From Tumebacillus lacus (GTDB lineage: Bacteria; Bacillota; Bacilli; Tumebacillales; Tumebacillaceae): a stretch of 64,000 nt of DNA. Shown here one piece after another: positions 47,678 through 57,403 of the stretch; position 1 is the first letter of the stretch, and each line of letters opens with the position of its first letter. Under the pieces are notes generated by a model. The model saw nothing but the letters and a program-made list of their open reading frames with translations. It was not told the DNA's origin and ran no database searches. The DNA lies in contig NZ_JAPMLT010000017.1 in assembly GCF_026410385.1 (NCBI RefSeq), positions 1-64,000 of the forward strand, written 5' to 3'. The position numbers were made by a program, and so were the translations under genes.

Positions 47678-50311
47678 ATGAAATCCAATGAGATTCGCAA
47701 TCGCTGGCTGAAGTTTTTCGAAGGGAAAGGCCATGACATCGTGCCGTCCGCATCGCTGGTGCCGCACAACGACCCGTCGCTGCTGTGGATCAACGCCGGG
47801 ATGGCGCCGCTGAAAAAGTATTTCGACGGCTCGGAACTGCCGCGCAACCCGCGCATGACCAACTCGCAAAAGTGCATCCGCACCAACGACATCGAGAACG
47901 TCGGCAAAACGGCGCGCCACCATACGATGTTTGAGATGCTCGGCAACTTCTCCATCGGCGATTACTTCAAAAAAGAAGCGATCACGTGGGCGTGGGAGTT
48001 TCTGACCGAAGAGCTGAAGTTTGACAAGGACCGTCTGTACGTGACGATCCACACCGAGGACGACGAAGCGTTCGGCTACTGGACGGAGTTGATCGGCCTC
48101 GACCCGGAGCGCATCTGCCGCACTGAAAAAGACAACTTCTGGGACATCGGTGAAGGTCCGTGCGGCCCGTGCTCGGAGATCTTCTATGACCGCAAACCGG
48201 AGCTTGGCAAAGATGAGACGTTCCACCCGGACAACCACAACGAGACCCGCTATCTGGAAGTGTGGAACCTCGTCTTCACCCAGTTCAACCACAACGCGGA
48301 CGGCTCCTACAACGAGCTGCCGAAGAAAAACATCGATACCGGCGCGGGTCTGGAGCGTCTGTGCTCGCTGCTGCAGGACGTCGAGACCAACTTTGACACC
48401 GACCTGTTCCAACCGATCATCCAAGAGACCGCACGTCTGGCAGGCAAAAAGTACCACGAGACACCGGAGATGGACATTGCGTTCAAAGTCATCGCCGACC
48501 ACATCCGCACGGTCGCCTTCTCCGTCGGTGACGGCGCGCTGCCTTCCAACGAAGGTCGCGGCTACGTCATCCGCCGTCTGCTCCGTCGTGCCGTCCGCTA
48601 CGGAAAAGTGCTCGGCATCGAGAAGCCGTTCATGTACACGCTGGTCTCTGTCGTCGGTGACATCATGGGCGAGCACTACCCGGAGATCGTGGAAAAGCGC
48701 GAGTTCATCGAGAAAGTCGTCAAGGCGGAGGAAGAGCGCTTCCACGTCACGCTGGCGGCCGGTGAGCAACTGCTCGGCGACGTGATCGCGCAAACGAAAG
48801 CGGCCGGTGCCGACACGCTGCCGGGCGACAAGGCGTTCACGCTGTATGACACCTATGGCTTCCCGATCGACCTCACCGAGGACATCGCGGCGGAGCAAGG
48901 TCTTGGCATCGACCGCGAAGGCTTTGAAAAAGCGCTGAATGAGCAGCGTCAACGTGCGCGTGCCGCTCGCAAAGACGTGGCGTCGATGAACGTGCAGACC
49001 GAAGTGTTCGACCAGCTCAAGATCGAGTCTTCTGATTTTGTCGGCTACAGCGAAACCGCTTCGGCAGCGCAGATCCTCGCGATGATCTCGGGCGGCATGA
49101 TCGTGGAAGAGGCGGAGGAAGGCGACGATGTGGAGTTGTTCCTCGACCGCACCCCGTTCTACGCGGAGTCGGGCGGTCAGGTGGCAGACATCGGCCTGAT
49201 CTCCGTTGGCGAGTCGGCGATCCTGCAAGTGCTGGACGTGCAAAAAGCTCCGAACGGCTATCACCTGCACCGTGCGAAGGTGCTCTCCGGCACGGTGAAA
49301 GTGTTTGACACCGTCGAGGCGTCCATCGACCATGAGCGCCGCGTCAACATCACGCGCAACCACACCGCGACCCACTTGCTGCACAAAGCTCTGCGCGAAG
49401 TGCTCGGCACGCACGTCGCACAGGCGGGCTCGCTCGTGTCGTCGGATCGTCTGCGCTTTGACTTCTCGCATCTGTCCGGTCTGACCGCAGAAGAGCTGGA
49501 CGTGATCGAGCGCAAAGTCAACGAAGTGATCTGGGCAAACGAAGGCGTCGAGATCCAGGAGATGGGCATCGAAGACGCAAAGAAAGTCGGCGCGATGGCG
49601 CTGTTTGGCGAGAAATACGGCGATGTCGTGCGCGTCGTCAAAGCGGGCGACTACTCCACCGAGCTGTGCGGCGGTTGTCATGTGCGCACCACCGGTGAGA
49701 TCGGCCTGTTCAAGATCGTGTCGGAAGCGTCGATCGCATCCGGCGTGCGCCGCATCGAGGCGGTCACCGGCAAAGGCGCGTATGAGTACGTCGTCGCTCG
49801 CGAACGCCTGCTGGCGGAGTCGGCCGGCAAGCTGAAAGCAAACGTCAACGACCTGCCGATGCGTCTGGACATCCTGCAAGGCAACATCAAGGATCTCAAC
49901 AAAGAGATCGAAGCGTTGAAAGGCAAGCTGGCAGCGGGCGAAGTGAAAAACCTCCTCGACCAACTGGCAGAAGTCGGCGGCGTGCCGTTCCTCGCGAAGC
50001 AGATCGACGGCGTGGACATGGACGGTCTGCGCACCATCGCGGAAGACCTGAAGAACCGTCTCGAATCCGGCGTGATCGTGCTCGGTTCGGCGGGGGATGA
50101 CAAAGTCAACTTTGTCGTCGCCGTCACCAAAGACCTCGTCGGCCGCGGCCTGCAAGCGGGCAAGATCGTCAAAGAAGTCGCAGCGATCACCGGCGGTGGC
50201 GGCGGCGGTCGCCCGGAACTCGCCCAAGCAGGCGGCAAAGACGTCAGCAAGCTCGGCGAAGCGATTGAAAAATCGCAAGAGATCCTTCTCGGCATGCTGG
50301 CAAAGGCGTAA
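47678..50311 (+). CDS. alaS: Alanyl-tRNA synthetase
   Basis: An 877-residue full-length class II synthetase. The catalytic core starts [20 protein letters not shown]; the editing domain carries [11 protein letters not shown] and [10 protein letters not shown], the four zinc-type ligands HxxxH and CxxxH. The C-terminal C-Ala domain ends in a Gly-rich [14 protein letters not shown]. It charges tRNA-Ala with alanine and clears Ser-tRNA-Ala. Start ATG 47678 follows AGGAGGG, just after the T-box terminator. Monocistronic. Confidence 0.97.
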   Translation: MKSNEIRNRWLKFFEGKGHDIVPSASLVPHNDPSLLWINAGMAPLKKYFDGSELPRNPRMTNSQKCIRTNDIENVGKTARHHTMFEMLGNFSIGDYFKKEAITWAWEFLTEELKFDKDRLYVTIHTEDDEAFGYWTELIGLDPERICRTEKDNFWDIGEGPCGPCSEIFYDRKPELGKDETFHPDNHNETRYLEVWNLVFTQFNHNADGSYNELPKKNIDTGAGLERLCSLLQDVETNFDTDLFQPIIQETARLAGKKYHETPEMDIAFKVIADHIRTVAFSVGDGALPSNEGRGYVIRRLLRRAVRYGKVLGIEKPFMYTLVSVVGDIMGEHYPEIVEKREFIEKVVKAEEERFHVTLAAGEQLLGDVIAQTKAAGADTLPGDKAFTLYDTYGFPIDLTEDIAAEQGLGIDREGFEKALNEQRQRARAARKDVASMNVQTEVFDQLKIESSDFVGYSETASAAQILAMISGGMIVEEAEEGDDVELFLDRTPFYAESGGQVADIGLISVGESAILQVLDVQKAPNGYHLHRAKVLSGTVKVFDTVEASIDHERRVNITRNHTATHLLHKALREVLGTHVAQAGSLVSSDRLRFDFSHLSGLTAEELDVIERKVNEVIWANEGVEIQEMGIEDAKKVGAMALFGEKYGDVVRVVKAGDYSTELCGGCHVRTTGEIGLFKIVSEASIASGVRRIEAVTGKGAYEYVVARERLLAESAGKLKANVNDLPMRLDILQGNIKDLNKEIEALKGKLAAGEVKNLLDQLAEVGGVPFLAKQIDGVDMDGLRTIAEDLKNRLESGVIVLGSAGDDKVNFVVAVTKDLVGRGLQAGKIVKEVAAITGGGGGGRPELAQAGGKDVSKLGEAIEKSQEILLGMLAKA

Positions 50312-50315
50312 ATTG

Positions 50316-50345
50316 TAAACACCACCCATTGGGTGGTGTTTTTTG
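50316..50345 (+). terminator. Terminator of alaS
   Basis: AACACCACCCA and TGGGTGGTGTT stem followed by a T run. Composition becomes clearly AT-rich immediately after it. Confidence 0.93.
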
Positions 50346-50473
50346 AGTAATTGCAAGTTCATTTGCCCTAAAGAATACAACTATATATAAAATCCTCCCT
50401 TTGGTGATTTCTAAAGTCGAATTCTCTGATAGAATATGTAATAGAAGTCGATCTACCCGGAGGAGGTCCCCTA

Positions 50474-50890
50474 GTGGCTTTGCATGTAACTAGGAAACAA
50501 CTAATAGATTCATTCCATAGGCACTTGGCGGTTTATAAGTCGGCGTCTATAGGTAAAAGTATGTCTCATAGTTTGATTTTGTTTTATGCAGTTGAATGTG
50601 GTTTGAAAGCACTAATACTTGGGAAGATTGGGAAGAATTCTACCGAAGTATTATCTAACCACTCTGATGCTGAGTTGCAATATATATCAAGTGGTAAAAA
50701 TGGGCATGACTTAAATAGAATGATAAAATACCTCAATGTTTCTAGGCTTAGGATACCTGAAATCCAGGGAATTGCAGTCGTCGATCTTCATACTGCTTGG
50801 AGGTATGGTTTCCCAGTCGGATTCGAGGAACAGGCACAAGCAGTTGCGAAATTATATAATATTGCTAACTGGATAGAGGAGGAAATTTAA
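50474..50890 (+). CDS. HEPN-like small protein, first gene of an AT-rich two-gene island
   Basis: A 138-residue helical protein. ILFYAVECGLKALILGK resembles the first long helix of HEPN domains, and GHDLNRMIKYL and TAWRYGFP resemble the HDL and R-Y segments that follow in HEPN proteins of unknown class. The catalytic R-x4-6-H motif of HEPN ribonucleases is not evident, so RNase activity is doubtful. GTG 50474 is 8 nt from GGAGGAGG. Its stop abuts the next ATG (TTTAAATG), so the two proteins are coupled and probably act together. Codons are AT-rich (TTA, AGA, ATA), unlike alaS. Confidence 0.7.
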   Translation: MALHVTRKQLIDSFHRHLAVYKSASIGKSMSHSLILFYAVECGLKALILGKIGKNSTEVLSNHSDAELQYISSGKNGHDLNRMIKYLNVSRLRIPEIQGIAVVDLHTAWRYGFPVGFEEQAQAVAKLYNIANWIEEEI

Positions 50891-53575
50891 ATGAATAGAT
50901 TTTATACATGGCACGACGTTGACTTAGCCTTGAAAATCAAGAGAAAATCTGAAGAATGGCCTAATGATTGGATAAAGTATTATGTGTTTGATGATGAATT
51001 GGAACTGCATATCTCAAATGAGAAAAGTTCCGATGTGGACGCACAGGTTCTTAATGTATTGGGAGGGTGGTTTGGTAATCGATTTGACCCGGTTCGAAAG
51101 GAAATTCTATTAGAGTCTTATTCGGAAAAGAGCCTAAAAGTAAATACTGTATACAGTGCATTTGGCTCAACGTCTTATCGAATTAGGCCGCTTTTTGAAT
51201 CTGAATACTCAAAAAATAACAGCGGGACGCCACCCATCTTCAGTGATGGTCCACAAATATTTGCCTTCCATTCTTATAAAGGCGGAGTCGGTAGAACTTT
51301 ATCTGCGTTGTCTTTCTGTCGTTCTCTTAGCAAACGGAAAAACATGGGTGAACCTTTTAAAGTGTTGATAGTTGATGCGGACTTTGAGGCCCCTGGTTTG
51401 ACTTGGCTAGCTAGACAACAAGGAGGATTTAGGGATTTTAGTTTGCTTGATGCAATGACACTTATCCATGAGGAAGAACATTGGGAAACCGAAGCGCTTG
51501 ATTTTATTACTGAACGTATACGCGAAGAAAGACTGAGACTTCCGGTAAACAAACAATATACGGAGCATTACTTTTTACCGGCTTACCGAGAAGAGGAGCA
51601 ATTATTATCCATGCCGGTTACACCTAGGGATTTAATTAAGTTTTCTGGCAGGGAGTGGCTTTTGGTTGATTTCTTGCATAAACTTGGTAAAAAGTTATTG
51701 GTAGATGCCGTAATTATTGATTTGAGAGCTGGGATAAGTGAGTTTTCTGCCCCCTTCTTATTTGATCCGAGGGTGCAGCGAGTAATTTTATCTACAACTT
51801 CACTCCAATCAGTTGAAGGGAATAAACTTATTTTAAAACAAGTTTTGGATCGTATGCCTCAGGAGCAAGAAGGGTATCAATACCCGCTATTTTTCTTCTC
51901 AATGGTAACGGAAGAAGCAGAGGAATCCGTCAGAGAAAGTGCAGAAGAAATTTTAGCTCTTTATCCATTTGAAAATGAAACTGAGTGGCTTTCTACTCCA
52001 GACTTTGTTAAGACGTTACCTTTCGCTGAAGAGTTGGTACATTTAGGTAAACTCGAGAGTATTGACAGGAAGCTTTCTGGAAAGGAATTCGAAAAAATTA
52101 TTGATGAAGCACTATCTAAGATCATTGATAAGTCTTTAGATAGCCATCATCAGGATGGATATATCTACAAGGAACATTTCTTAAGGGACTTGATGATAGT
52201 TTGTAAGAATATGGAGTATGCAGAGTCGGATAAAAATGATAATTTTTTAAAGACGGTTCCTATTAGAAACCTCACTCAAAAATTCTCTTCCTCAATGCCT
52301 ACTGCAGTCGTAATGGGAGCAAAAGGTGCTGGGAAAACCTTCATTTACCTGCAAATAGTCAAGAAAAAACTCTGGAAGAGTTTTGTTGATGAGATTTTAG
52401 GTAAAAATGAATCCGACTCAAATTCCTTTATTTTACCATTGCTATCTTCGCGAAACTTAGAGATGCATAACTCACAGTTGATCAATGAATGTTTAAATGC
52501 GAACAGAGGTATATTAGGAGCGAAAAACACATTTAATATACGGGATGTTTTTAAGAAGATAGATAACCTTGTAATTACCGGGGAAATGTCAGAGGAGAGT
52601 TGGGAGAGATTCTGGTTAACGACAGTTGCTGAGTGTATTGGATTTAACGGAGAACAAATTTCCGTGCGAAGCATAAATGATTTCTTGAAAGATAGAGGTA
52701 AAAGAGTCACTCTAGTTCTTGATGGTTTAGAGGATGTATTTAATAAAATCACGGAAGTTGAAGCTCAACAAGTAGCAGTTCGCGCGTTATGTCAGGGGAT
52801 AGTGCCTCAAATTAGAGAGCTCCCTAACGCTCATGTTGGCATTATCGTGTTTGCTAGGAAAGATATACTACAACATTCTATTTTACAGAATTTTGGTCAG
52901 TTCTCTAGATTATATGACCAATTTGAAATGAGATGGAATCAGGAGGAGGCACTTCGACTAGTTCTTTGGATGTGTAAAACAGTAGATCCTGTATGGAATA
53001 TTGAGGGGGATATCGGCGCGATTGAGTTCTTGCAACGTGAATTAATTGAGAAGAGTTTGCCGCCTTTGTGGGGAGTAAAATTAGGAAAGGATGATTCAAG
53101 AGAGGCGTACTCTGCAAATTGGGTAGTATCAGCATTATCGGATTTTCGTGGACAGTTACAGGCACGTGATATAGTTCGCTTTTTAGGAGAGTCTGCAAGA
53201 CTGACCACACAATCTACAGTTAGATATTACGAAAATAGATATTTGCAGCCGGCTGCAATGAGGGATGCAATAGACTATTGTTCTACTGAGAAGGTTAAAG
53301 AGATTGAGCAAGAAATTCCTACCTTGGTGAATATATTTAACAAAATTCGAAGTACGCCCGAGGAAAATCGTGAACTACCGTTTGATAGAGAGTCATTGGG
53401 ATTAACTGTGGATGAGATCAGGTTGTTAGAATCCTTAGGAGTTGCATTTAAACAGGCAGAAGGTTACTACATGCCGGAGATTTTCCGTCGTGATCTAAAC
53501 ATGAAGTTCAAGAAGGGAGCTCGACCAAAGGTAATAAACCTATTAAAAAGTGCTCTCGAAAAAGGAGGGAAATGA
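50891..53575 (+). CDS. Double P-loop protein: ParA-like KGGVGRT domain fused to a STAND/AAA-like NTPase
   Basis: An 894-residue protein. Residues 1-115 are unassigned. A ParA/MinD-like domain spans about 120-400, with the deviant Walker A Lys130-Gly-Gly-Val-Gly-Arg-Thr136, VLIVDADFEAPGL (158-170) and AVIIDLRAGISEFS (273-286). The Arg in place of Lys in the usual KGGxGKT is the known KGGVGR variant. A second NTPase at about 460-760 has Walker A GAKGAGKT (476-483) and Walker B LVLDGLED (608-615). A helical and basic C-terminus (about 770-894) may be a winged helix. GAGGAGG lies before ATG 50891 within the previous gene. Such two-module ATPases occur in phage-defence loci, but I know no described system with this exact pair. 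Confidence 0.8.
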   Translation: MNRFYTWHDVDLALKIKRKSEEWPNDWIKYYVFDDELELHISNEKSSDVDAQVLNVLGGWFGNRFDPVRKEILLESYSEKSLKVNTVYSAFGSTSYRIRPLFESEYSKNNSGTPPIFSDGPQIFAFHSYKGGVGRTLSALSFCRSLSKRKNMGEPFKVLIVDADFEAPGLTWLARQQGGFRDFSLLDAMTLIHEEEHWETEALDFITERIREERLRLPVNKQYTEHYFLPAYREEEQLLSMPVTPRDLIKFSGREWLLVDFLHKLGKKLLVDAVIIDLRAGISEFSAPFLFDPRVQRVILSTTSLQSVEGNKLILKQVLDRMPQEQEGYQYPLFFFSMVTEEAEESVRESAEEILALYPFENETEWLSTPDFVKTLPFAEELVHLGKLESIDRKLSGKEFEKIIDEALSKIIDKSLDSHHQDGYIYKEHFLRDLMIVCKNMEYAESDKNDNFLKTVPIRNLTQKFSSSMPTAVVMGAKGAGKTFIYLQIVKKKLWKSFVDEILGKNESDSNSFILPLLSSRNLEMHNSQLINECLNANRGILGAKNTFNIRDVFKKIDNLVITGEMSEESWERFWLTTVAECIGFNGEQISVRSINDFLKDRGKRVTLVLDGLEDVFNKITEVEAQQVAVRALCQGIVPQIRELPNAHVGIIVFARKDILQHSILQNFGQFSRLYDQFEMRWNQEEALRLVLWMCKTVDPVWNIEGDIGAIEFLQRELIEKSLPPLWGVKLGKDDSREAYSANWVVSALSDFRGQLQARDIVRFLGESARLTTQSTVRYYENRYLQPAAMRDAIDYCSTEKVKEIEQEIPTLVNIFNKIRSTPEENRELPFDRESLGLTVDEIRLLESLGVAFKQAEGYYMPEIFRRDLNMKFKKGARPKVINLLKSALEKGGK

Positions 53576-53617
53576 CTCCTGAGTTACTTTGTTCAACTAG
53601 TTGGTATAAATCTTAAG

Positions 53618-53655
53618 AAAGAGGCTGTCGGATCTCCGGCAGTCTCTTTTTCTTT
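53618..53655 (+). terminator. Terminator of the AT-rich island
   Basis: AGAGGCTGTCGG and CCGGCAGTCTCT form a 12-bp stem with one G-T pair, followed by TTTTTC. GC-rich composition resumes after it. Confidence 0.85.
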
Positions 53656-53714
53656 TCACGTCTGTGAAAGCGGGGTATACTCATTTCATAAAAATGGAAC
53701 GGAGGCTGACCCTG

Positions 53715-54176
53715 ATGCAACTGACCATTCGAATCGCAGACGACCGAGATCGTCAGGTGTTGATCCGAGAGTACATCCAGCACTACAGTCCCGATTTGGA
53801 GGAAGCACAGAAGTACGCGGCTCTGCATCTCATGGTCGACCGGGCACTGATCGCAGAAAGGAACGGCTCTTTTGCCGGCATCCTGACGTGGGGTGTGCGC
53901 GAGGGAGTTCGGCACGGTCTGGCACAGGTGACGGGGGTCCGCACGGAGCTGCTTTTTCGACAGAAGGGCATAGGGAGCCGACTGTTTGAGGCAGCCAAGC
54001 GGGATATGGAGGCGTATTTTGCGGGCAGAGGCTCGGCTTTGCGAAACGTGTACGGGATCGCGCCAGAGTCGGTGGCCACGGCAGCTTTTTGGGAGAGACA
54101 AGGGTTGCGAAAAGTCGCAGAGGTGCCGGACTATCGGGAGGACGGGGCAGTCGGCTTGGTGTACGTGGGGGAATAG
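53715..54176 (+). CDS. GNAT acetyltransferase
   Basis: A 153-residue single-domain acetyltransferase. GVRTELLFRQKGIGSRLFEA holds the acetyl-CoA pyrophosphate loop (RQKGIGS), and FWERQGLRKVAEVPDY is the C-terminal beta-bulge region. Substrate unknown. Start ATG 53715 follows GGAGG by 9 nt; in-frame ATGs upstream lack sites. First gene to the right of the AT-rich island. Confidence 0.84.
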   Translation: MQLTIRIADDRDRQVLIREYIQHYSPDLEEAQKYAALHLMVDRALIAERNGSFAGILTWGVREGVRHGLAQVTGVRTELLFRQKGIGSRLFEAAKRDMEAYFAGRGSALRNVYGIAPESVATAAFWERQGLRKVAEVPDYREDGAVGLVYVGE

Positions 54177-54225
54177 CAGGGAAGAGTGTCGGAGCCGTTT
54201 TTGAGGCTCATCTAAAAGGAGGAAG

Positions 54226-55002
54226 ATGGGCGTGGTTGAGAAGTTTCTGATGGAGATGAAAGAGTTTCAGCAAGAGCGAATGATTCGCGTGTATGTGCCG
54301 AAAGGATATGAGCAGTCGGGTGAGAGGTACCCGGTTTTGTATATGCACGACGGGCAGAACGTTTTTGATGACGGAGAGGCTTTTGGTGGTGTTTCGTTGG
54401 GTTTGGAAGCGCATCTGGACGAAACAGACAGGAACGTGATCGTGGTTGCGATTGACCGCCATGCTGATGAGGAAGAACGAAAACACGAGTACTGCCCGTG
54501 GGTGACGGGGGAGTATGGGGTCAAGATATTGGGCCAGCCGAGTACGGTAGGCGGTAAAGGGGAGGCGTATGCGGACTTTGTTGTGAAGGAGCTCAAGCCT
54601 TTTATTGACAGCAAGTATCGGACTTTGGAGCAAGAAACTTATATGGCCGGAGCTTCGCTGGGTGGATTGATGGCGGTCTATGCGGCTGCTCGTTATCCGG
54701 GTGTGTTCAAACGGATCGCGGGTATCTCTTCCGGTTTCTATCGCAATCAGGAGGAGATCGAGCGCCTGCTCAAGGTGAGCGATCTCTCTCATGTGGAGAG
54801 ATGCTATCTGGACTGCGGAACGAATGAAGCAGGCGAGGAAGAAGAGGTCAATGAGGAGGTACTGGCGTCGATCCGATCTGTGTATGACATTGTGCAAAGT
54901 AAAGTCGGGGATTCAAAGTTTGTCGTGATGGTGAACGGGCGCCACCGGTATGTTGATTTCCGAGAGAGAGTGCCGGGGATGGTTGGTTATTTGCTTGGGT
55001 AG
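54226..55002 (+). CDS. Alpha/beta hydrolase, esterase-D/enterochelin-esterase type
   Basis: A 258-residue hydrolase. The N-terminus (RVYVPKGYEQSGERYPVLYMHDGQ) is typical of the esterase-D group; the nucleophile Ser is in AGASLGGLMAVY and the Asp probably in YLDCGTNE. The expected His is in GRHRYVDFRERVP. It probably hydrolyses small esters or thioesters such as S-formylglutathione-like or siderophore esters; which is not known. AAAGGAGGA lies before the ATG. Confidence 0.83.
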   Translation: MGVVEKFLMEMKEFQQERMIRVYVPKGYEQSGERYPVLYMHDGQNVFDDGEAFGGVSLGLEAHLDETDRNVIVVAIDRHADEEERKHEYCPWVTGEYGVKILGQPSTVGGKGEAYADFVVKELKPFIDSKYRTLEQETYMAGASLGGLMAVYAAARYPGVFKRIAGISSGFYRNQEEIERLLKVSDLSHVERCYLDCGTNEAGEEEEVNEEVLASIRSVYDIVQSKVGDSKFVVMVNGRHRYVDFRERVPGMVGYLLG

Positions 55003-55157
55003 TGGAGAGGTGATATAGGATCGGGAAAGGATCCGTATGTCCGGTATTAACTGGAGGTGGGGGGCTTTTTCTTTCAGTTCTTTAATGTTGTTACACGTTG
55101 CTTTGGTTGTTTATTCTAGTGCTAGACAGGATCACTACGAAACAGGGGTTCTAGCAC

Positions 55158-56306
55158 ATGACGTTAAAACTGAGGGCAGAGCGATACTGGGATGAGAAAA
55201 TTGAGGAAGTCGAGCTCGACACAAACAGTCTTGTAGATCTGGAATTTGAACGGGAGAAGTTCAGTAATCTGCGGGAAACGGACGCGATTTTGTGGAACAT
55301 CATCGACAAAGAGACAGTGGTATGGGTCCCAGAGGTAGTGCGGGCGAAGTATGAGGTGCGAAATGGAGTTAAGATCGCGATGGAGAGAGGGGCGAATTTG
55401 GACGAGGTAGAGGTTTTCAATCAGTTGTTTCGCTTCCGGCGACGCTCGGAGAGTGAAGCCGTGGCTTTGATGCGCCTTGGACCAAGAGGGGAAGAGTGGA
55501 TCTTGCTGTGTGCAGACAATACGCAAGTTCGAATTCAGGATGAATGGAATACGTATCATGAGATCGCACAGGATCTACATAGGAAGGGCAAGATCTCGGC
55601 TGCTTTTCATAATCAGCTATTATTTAACCTCCAACAGCTTGATGTGGGGAAAAGGTGTGCGAACTCTTTACAGCATGAATTTGGACACGTGTTACAGTAT
55701 CGAATCTGGAGCTCCGAAGGTCTGAATCCACGTAATGCGGAGGACTTGTATGAGTGGTTCTATGAGATTGGATATGTGGATTGTGTAGGTTTGCGAGATC
55801 CGGAGTTTTTACAGAACCCTATTTTGAATCTAAAGGAATCATTTGTTGAAGATTATCGGATCGGTTTGAACTTGAAGAGCCAAAGAGGTATATTTGAATT
55901 ACCTAATGTTATTTGTTATCGTGGCGATTTTGAACATCCGGAATTGATGTATGAGGGGGTTGAGATCGTGACCAACGTGATAGACAACGTGAAATATGGA
56001 GCAGACGTAAAGAAAAAACAAGCCGTGTTTTTTGAACAAGAACCGGACACGATTCCTCTGATTCGAAAAGCGATGGAAGTTGACCATTGGGATTTCGATC
56101 CCAAAAAGGGACGGCTGACTGAGGATGACCATCGTGTGATCAGAGAACGGGTGAGAGCTAGCAAGCAAGGGATAGCATGGGAGACCTCTGCAGGGATGCG
56201 GAGGTCTTATTTTCTGAAAGGTAGGATGAGTCGATGCCTTGGAGTGCAATTGGGAAGCCGTTACTGGATCTCATCGGAGATCCGAGTGTTTTTATCGCGG
56301 TTGTGA
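55158..56306 (+). CDS. Putative gluzincin-type metalloprotease domain protein
   Basis: A 382-residue protein without signal peptide. The zinc motif His173-Glu-Phe-Gly-His177 (NSLQHEFGHVLQ) is followed about 50 residues later by Glu227-x-x-x-Glu231 (KESFVEDYRIG), the usual third ligand of gluzincins with an ExxxE/FAE context. The first 120 residues (VELDTNSLVDLEFEREKFS, WVPEVVRAKYEVR) are not recognised. It has slightly AT-richer codons than its neighbours. The C-terminal 24 residues overlap the next gene, whose start lies inside. A protease with a dedicated membrane partner is a plausible reading. Confidence 0.65.
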   Translation: MTLKLRAERYWDEKIEEVELDTNSLVDLEFEREKFSNLRETDAILWNIIDKETVVWVPEVVRAKYEVRNGVKIAMERGANLDEVEVFNQLFRFRRRSESEAVALMRLGPRGEEWILLCADNTQVRIQDEWNTYHEIAQDLHRKGKISAAFHNQLLFNLQQLDVGKRCANSLQHEFGHVLQYRIWSSEGLNPRNAEDLYEWFYEIGYVDCVGLRDPEFLQNPILNLKESFVEDYRIGLNLKSQRGIFELPNVICYRGDFEHPELMYEGVEIVTNVIDNVKYGADVKKKQAVFFEQEPDTIPLIRKAMEVDHWDFDPKKGRLTEDDHRVIRERVRASKQGIAWETSAGMRRSYFLKGRMSRCLGVQLGSRYWISSEIRVFLSRL

Positions 56307-57052
56307 TAGGGTTGTGGGTAGTGACTTGGTGGTTTCGTGAGATTAAGACAAGCATCACGGCCCATAGGGATCAAACTGTATCTCGATTGGACAAAACATT
56401 GGAAGTGTACGGTGAACTTGAGACGAGAATGTTGATACATCTGCGTAGCAAGAATTCTGAGTCTGAAAATGAACTGTTTAAACTGGTCGGGAAGTCTTAT
56501 CCGTATTTATCGCCTTATTTGTACGAACAGATCAGTTTCTATATCAGATATCGTGACATAGACCTCTTGGAGAGATGCTTGGGGATCATTCAGGAGGAGG
56601 TTCCAGAATTAAGAGTGCAGTATCAAGGAAATATTCCTGAGTTGCACGACACGTTGGAAAAGAACCCTGTTTACCTGGTCGTAATAGGAAAGATCATGAC
56701 GCCAATTGGCGTTACGTTTCTTTCCGTTGTGGCAGTACTTTCATTGTTTTTGACTATGATGTATACAGGCAGTCTGCCATCATGGGGGGAAAAGACAGGA
56801 GTCATTTTCAACATGATAGGGACTATTCTGTTTCTGCTGCTGGGGTACTTGTTTATCAGCGACAAAAAATTCTGGGCCAGATCGAGGAGCACAGGTGTAC
56901 TGATTACGTTCTCGTTTTTGCTTGTGTATATCTCGCATGATTGGTTTGTGAAGTTGATTATTTTGAGTGGCATCGTTTCAACTATTTTTTATCTGGCAAA
57001 GCGTAGAGAGAAAAAGGTGCAGGTGCCGCCTCAAAAGGGAACCTATATGTAA
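56234..57052 (+). CDS. Membrane protein partner of the putative gluzincin
   Basis: A 272-residue protein: one N-terminal membrane segment (VFIAVVIGLWVVTWWF), a soluble helical region of about 110 residues (HRDQTVSRLDKTLEVYGELE) and four C-terminal segments (YLVVIGKIMTPIGVTFLSV, IFNMIGTILFLLLGYLF, GVLITFSFLLVYI, IILSGIVSTIFYL). It overlaps the preceding gene by 73 nt and has AAAGGTAGG upstream of its ATG. Family not recognised. Confidence 0.68.
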   Translation: MPWSAIGKPLLDLIGDPSVFIAVVIGLWVVTWWFREIKTSITAHRDQTVSRLDKTLEVYGELETRMLIHLRSKNSESENELFKLVGKSYPYLSPYLYEQISFYIRYRDIDLLERCLGIIQEEVPELRVQYQGNIPELHDTLEKNPVYLVVIGKIMTPIGVTFLSVVAVLSLFLTMMYTGSLPSWGEKTGVIFNMIGTILFLLLGYLFISDKKFWARSRSTGVLITFSFLLVYISHDWFVKLIILSGIVSTIFYLAKRREKKVQVPPQKGTYM

Positions 57053-57403
57053 GACAGCAGAGACATCCTGTTGATAAATTTACGACTGATAAGCGAGTCA
57101 TCGGATAAGTGGAAGAGCCGATTAGGGATCTGTCAGGCTCTATTTCATTGTAGAAGTATAGAAATTTTGAAACAGCGGCAGCCCCCTGTGGTGCAAAAGT
57201 TTCTAGAGTTGACGTCGGAGTCCGGACAGACCTCAACTGAGGGAGAGGGAAGATCGGACGCAGGCAGCTCTGCTGGCCGTGAAAAACGGCTGGGTCGACG
57301 ATCGGGGGAAAAAGGGGTAAGATTAAGGGAATTGATAGTCTGGCGATGAAGTGCAGCAAGCAAGGAGTTGAGCAGGAGTGAGGACAGGCAGGAGGCTGAG
57401 CGG
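57053..57403. other. Intergenic stretch, no gene recognised
   Basis: About 350 nt between the membrane-protein gene and cbiX. One frame stays open for 92 codons but has no start with a ribosome-binding site and an implausible composition. I looked for a cobalamin or SAM leader because of cbiX and did not find the conserved boxes. Confidence 0.5.

Noticed and set aside
47345-50380. 1011-codon minus-strand open frame opposite alaS
   Set aside because: alaS on the plus strand is certain. The minus frame spans alaS, its T-box and terminator, which no real gene would do; it reflects high GC at codon position 3.
50474-53575. Island considered as an integrated prophage or integrative element
   Set aside because: No integrase, transposase, terminal repeats or tRNA-end duplication were seen around it; only the two genes differ in composition.
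57071-57349. 92-codon frame between the membrane-protein gene and cbiX
   Set aside because: No start with a ribosome-binding site and no recognisable motif; the composition is unlike neighbouring proteins.
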